Of a stretch of 6,441 bases of DNA, positions 5,421 to 6,441 are shown one piece after another (the stretch's first letter is position 1; each line of letters starts with the position of its first letter). A program made the translations under genes and the position numbers. Origin of the DNA: an uncultured Oscillospiraceae bacterium (GTDB lineage: Bacteria > Bacillota > Clostridia > Oscillospirales > Oscillospiraceae); the NCBI GenBank assembly GCA_934630555.1, contig CAKTXB010000114.1:1-6441 (forward strand), written 5' to 3'. The notes below the pieces were generated by a model. That model did not search any database, was not told the DNA's origin, and saw nothing but the letters and a program-made list of their open reading frames with translations.

Positions 5421-6441
5421 ATGCACCAGAGGACCGGGAGCTACCGGCAGACGATCGCCGGGTGCTTCATCGGCTACACCGTTCAGGCGGCCATCTGCAC
5501 ATTTGCGCCGCTGCTGTATGTCCGCTTCCGTGCGGAATTTGGCTTGAGCTTGGATCAGATCGCGCTGCTGATCAGCGTGACGTTTTTTACACAGCTGTTT
5601 GTGGACCTGGTCTCCTCGCCCATTGTGGCGCGGCTGGGCTGCCGCGTGTGTATTATTGCCGCGCACCTGTTTGCATCGGTGGGCTTTTTTCTTTTGTCCG
5701 TACTGCCGGACATATTGGCGGACGCGTACGCGGGGATGCTGATCGCGTCGGTGGTGTATGCCATTGGGGCAGGACTCATTGAGGTGTTGGTCAGCCCCAT
5801 TCTGGAGGCGTGCCCCACAAAGCGCAAAAACGCCATGATGAACCTGCTGCACTCGTGCTTTGCCTGGGGCGAGGTGCTGGTGATCTTGGGTTCGACGCTG
5901 TTTTTCTCGCTGTGCGGCGTGGCGCAGTGGCGGGTGCTGGCGCGCATCTGGGCGGCTGTGCCGCTTTTGAACGCGCTGCTGTTCATCCGCGCGCCGCTGG
6001 ATACGTTTGGTGAAGAAGCTGCGCCGCGCAAGCAGCTGCGCGCGCTGCTGCGCAGCCGCCTGTTCTGGCTGCTGCTGGTGATGATGACGTGCGCCGGAGC
6101 GACGGAACTGGCCGTGAGCCAGTGGGCCTCGTCGCTGGTGGAAACGGGCCTTGGCGTGAGCAAGACGGTCGGCGATCTGGCAGGACCGTGCTTGTTTGCA
6201 CTGTTCATGGGCTTTGGCCGTGTGCTGGGCGCGCGGTTTGACGACGACGCCACTCCGCGGGTACTTGGCGCGTCGGCGCTGGGGTGCATTCTGGGGTATC
6301 TGCTCATTGCGCTGGCGCCGTGGCCGGTGCTGAATCTTGCGGGCTGCGCGCTGAGCGGCTTTGCGGTGTCGCTCACGTGGCCGATGAGCCTGAGCCTTGC
6401 GGCGCACGCCATGCCGCAGGGCGGCATGGCACTGTTTGCGC
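5421..6441 (+). CDS. Major facilitator superfamily (MFS) transporter, cut by window edge
   Basis: An inner-membrane secondary transporter; 340 codons are visible, about 85% of a typical 12-TM MFS protein, with the C-terminus beyond the right edge. Hydrophobic segments occur at roughly residues 11-33, 47-70, 75-96, 104-127, 143-165, 171-189, 213-234, 254-270, 281-300 and 303-325. The loop after TM2 holds ARLGCR (70-75), a degenerate form of motif A. SPILEACPTKRKNAMMNLLH (125-144) resembles the NPLIS/LPTKNKARALNLLH stretch of FucP-like sugar:proton symporters. GRVLGARFDDD (266-276) is the second-half motif A equivalent. The gene is transcribed divergently from the desulfurase operon across 153 bp. 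The substrate is unknown; a link to the hydroxylase (for instance purine or nucleoside uptake) is only suggested by proximity. Confidence 0.88.
   Translation, partial: MHQRTGSYRQTIAGCFIGYTVQAAICTFAPLLYVRFRAEFGLSLDQIALLISVTFFTQLFVDLVSSPIVARLGCRVCIIAAHLFASVGFFLLSVLPDILADAYAGMLIASVVYAIGAGLIEVLVSPILEACPTKRKNAMMNLLHSCFAWGEVLVILGSTLFFSLCGVAQWRVLARIWAAVPLLNALLFIRAPLDTFGEEAAPRKQLRALLRSRLFWLLLVMMTCAGATELAVSQWASSLVETGLGVSKTVGDLAGPCLFALFMGFGRVLGARFDDDATPRVLGASALGCILGYLLIALAPWPVLNLAGCALSGFAVSLTWPMSLSLAAHAMPQGGMALFA

Noticed and set aside
5286..6407. 373-codon open frame on the minus strand
   Set aside because: Antisense to the MFS gene, extremely rich in Arg, Gln and His, and it runs through the divergent promoter region; a shadow.

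Overview
The window looks like chromosomal DNA from a high-GC anaerobic Firmicute, probably an Oscillospiraceae/Ruminococcaceae-type gut Clostridium. The grounds are GC-rich coding DNA with AT-rich intergenic promoters of sigma-A type, strong AGGAG-like ribosome binding sites, and gene families typical of such anaerobes. No rRNA, tRNA, mobile element or CRISPR is visible, so the taxonomic placement is an inference.

Layout. Five genes lie on the minus strand, read from right to left. They are a class V cysteine desulfurase/selenocysteine lyase-like protein (4125-5267), a small DUF3343 putative Se/S carrier overlapping it by 4 nt (3898-4128), a fused [2Fe-2S]-molybdopterin hydroxylase of the selenium-dependent xanthine dehydrogenase type (1139-3715), a four-cluster RnfB-like ferredoxin 3 nt behind it (656-1135), and a cation diffusion facilitator cut by the left edge (1-568). 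On the plus strand, divergent from the desulfurase, is a major facilitator transporter cut by the right edge (5421-6441).

Regulatory DNA. The 153-bp divergent region carries one good promoter in each direction plus small dyads. The 182-bp gap before the hydroxylase has its own promoter, a 14-bp perfect palindrome just upstream of it, and a leader of about 100 nt with paired segments and a duplicated 8-mer. A 12-bp-stem hairpin separates the ferredoxin from the cation transporter.

How the genes fit together. The desulfurase and the DUF3343 protein probably mobilise and carry selenium (or sulfur) for the labile chalcogen ligand of the molybdenum centre. The hydroxylase oxidises its substrate, probably a purine because the two purine-contacting residues of bovine xanthine oxidase appear conserved. 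Electrons leave through its two [2Fe-2S] clusters, and since no FAD subunit is present they probably pass to the RnfB-like protein. This matches the selenium-dependent molybdenum hydroxylase neighbourhoods described around orphan SelD proteins, although SelD and the other accessory genes are not inside this window. The most notable point is the pairing of an FAD-less hydroxylase with a detached RnfB-type four-cluster electron carrier.
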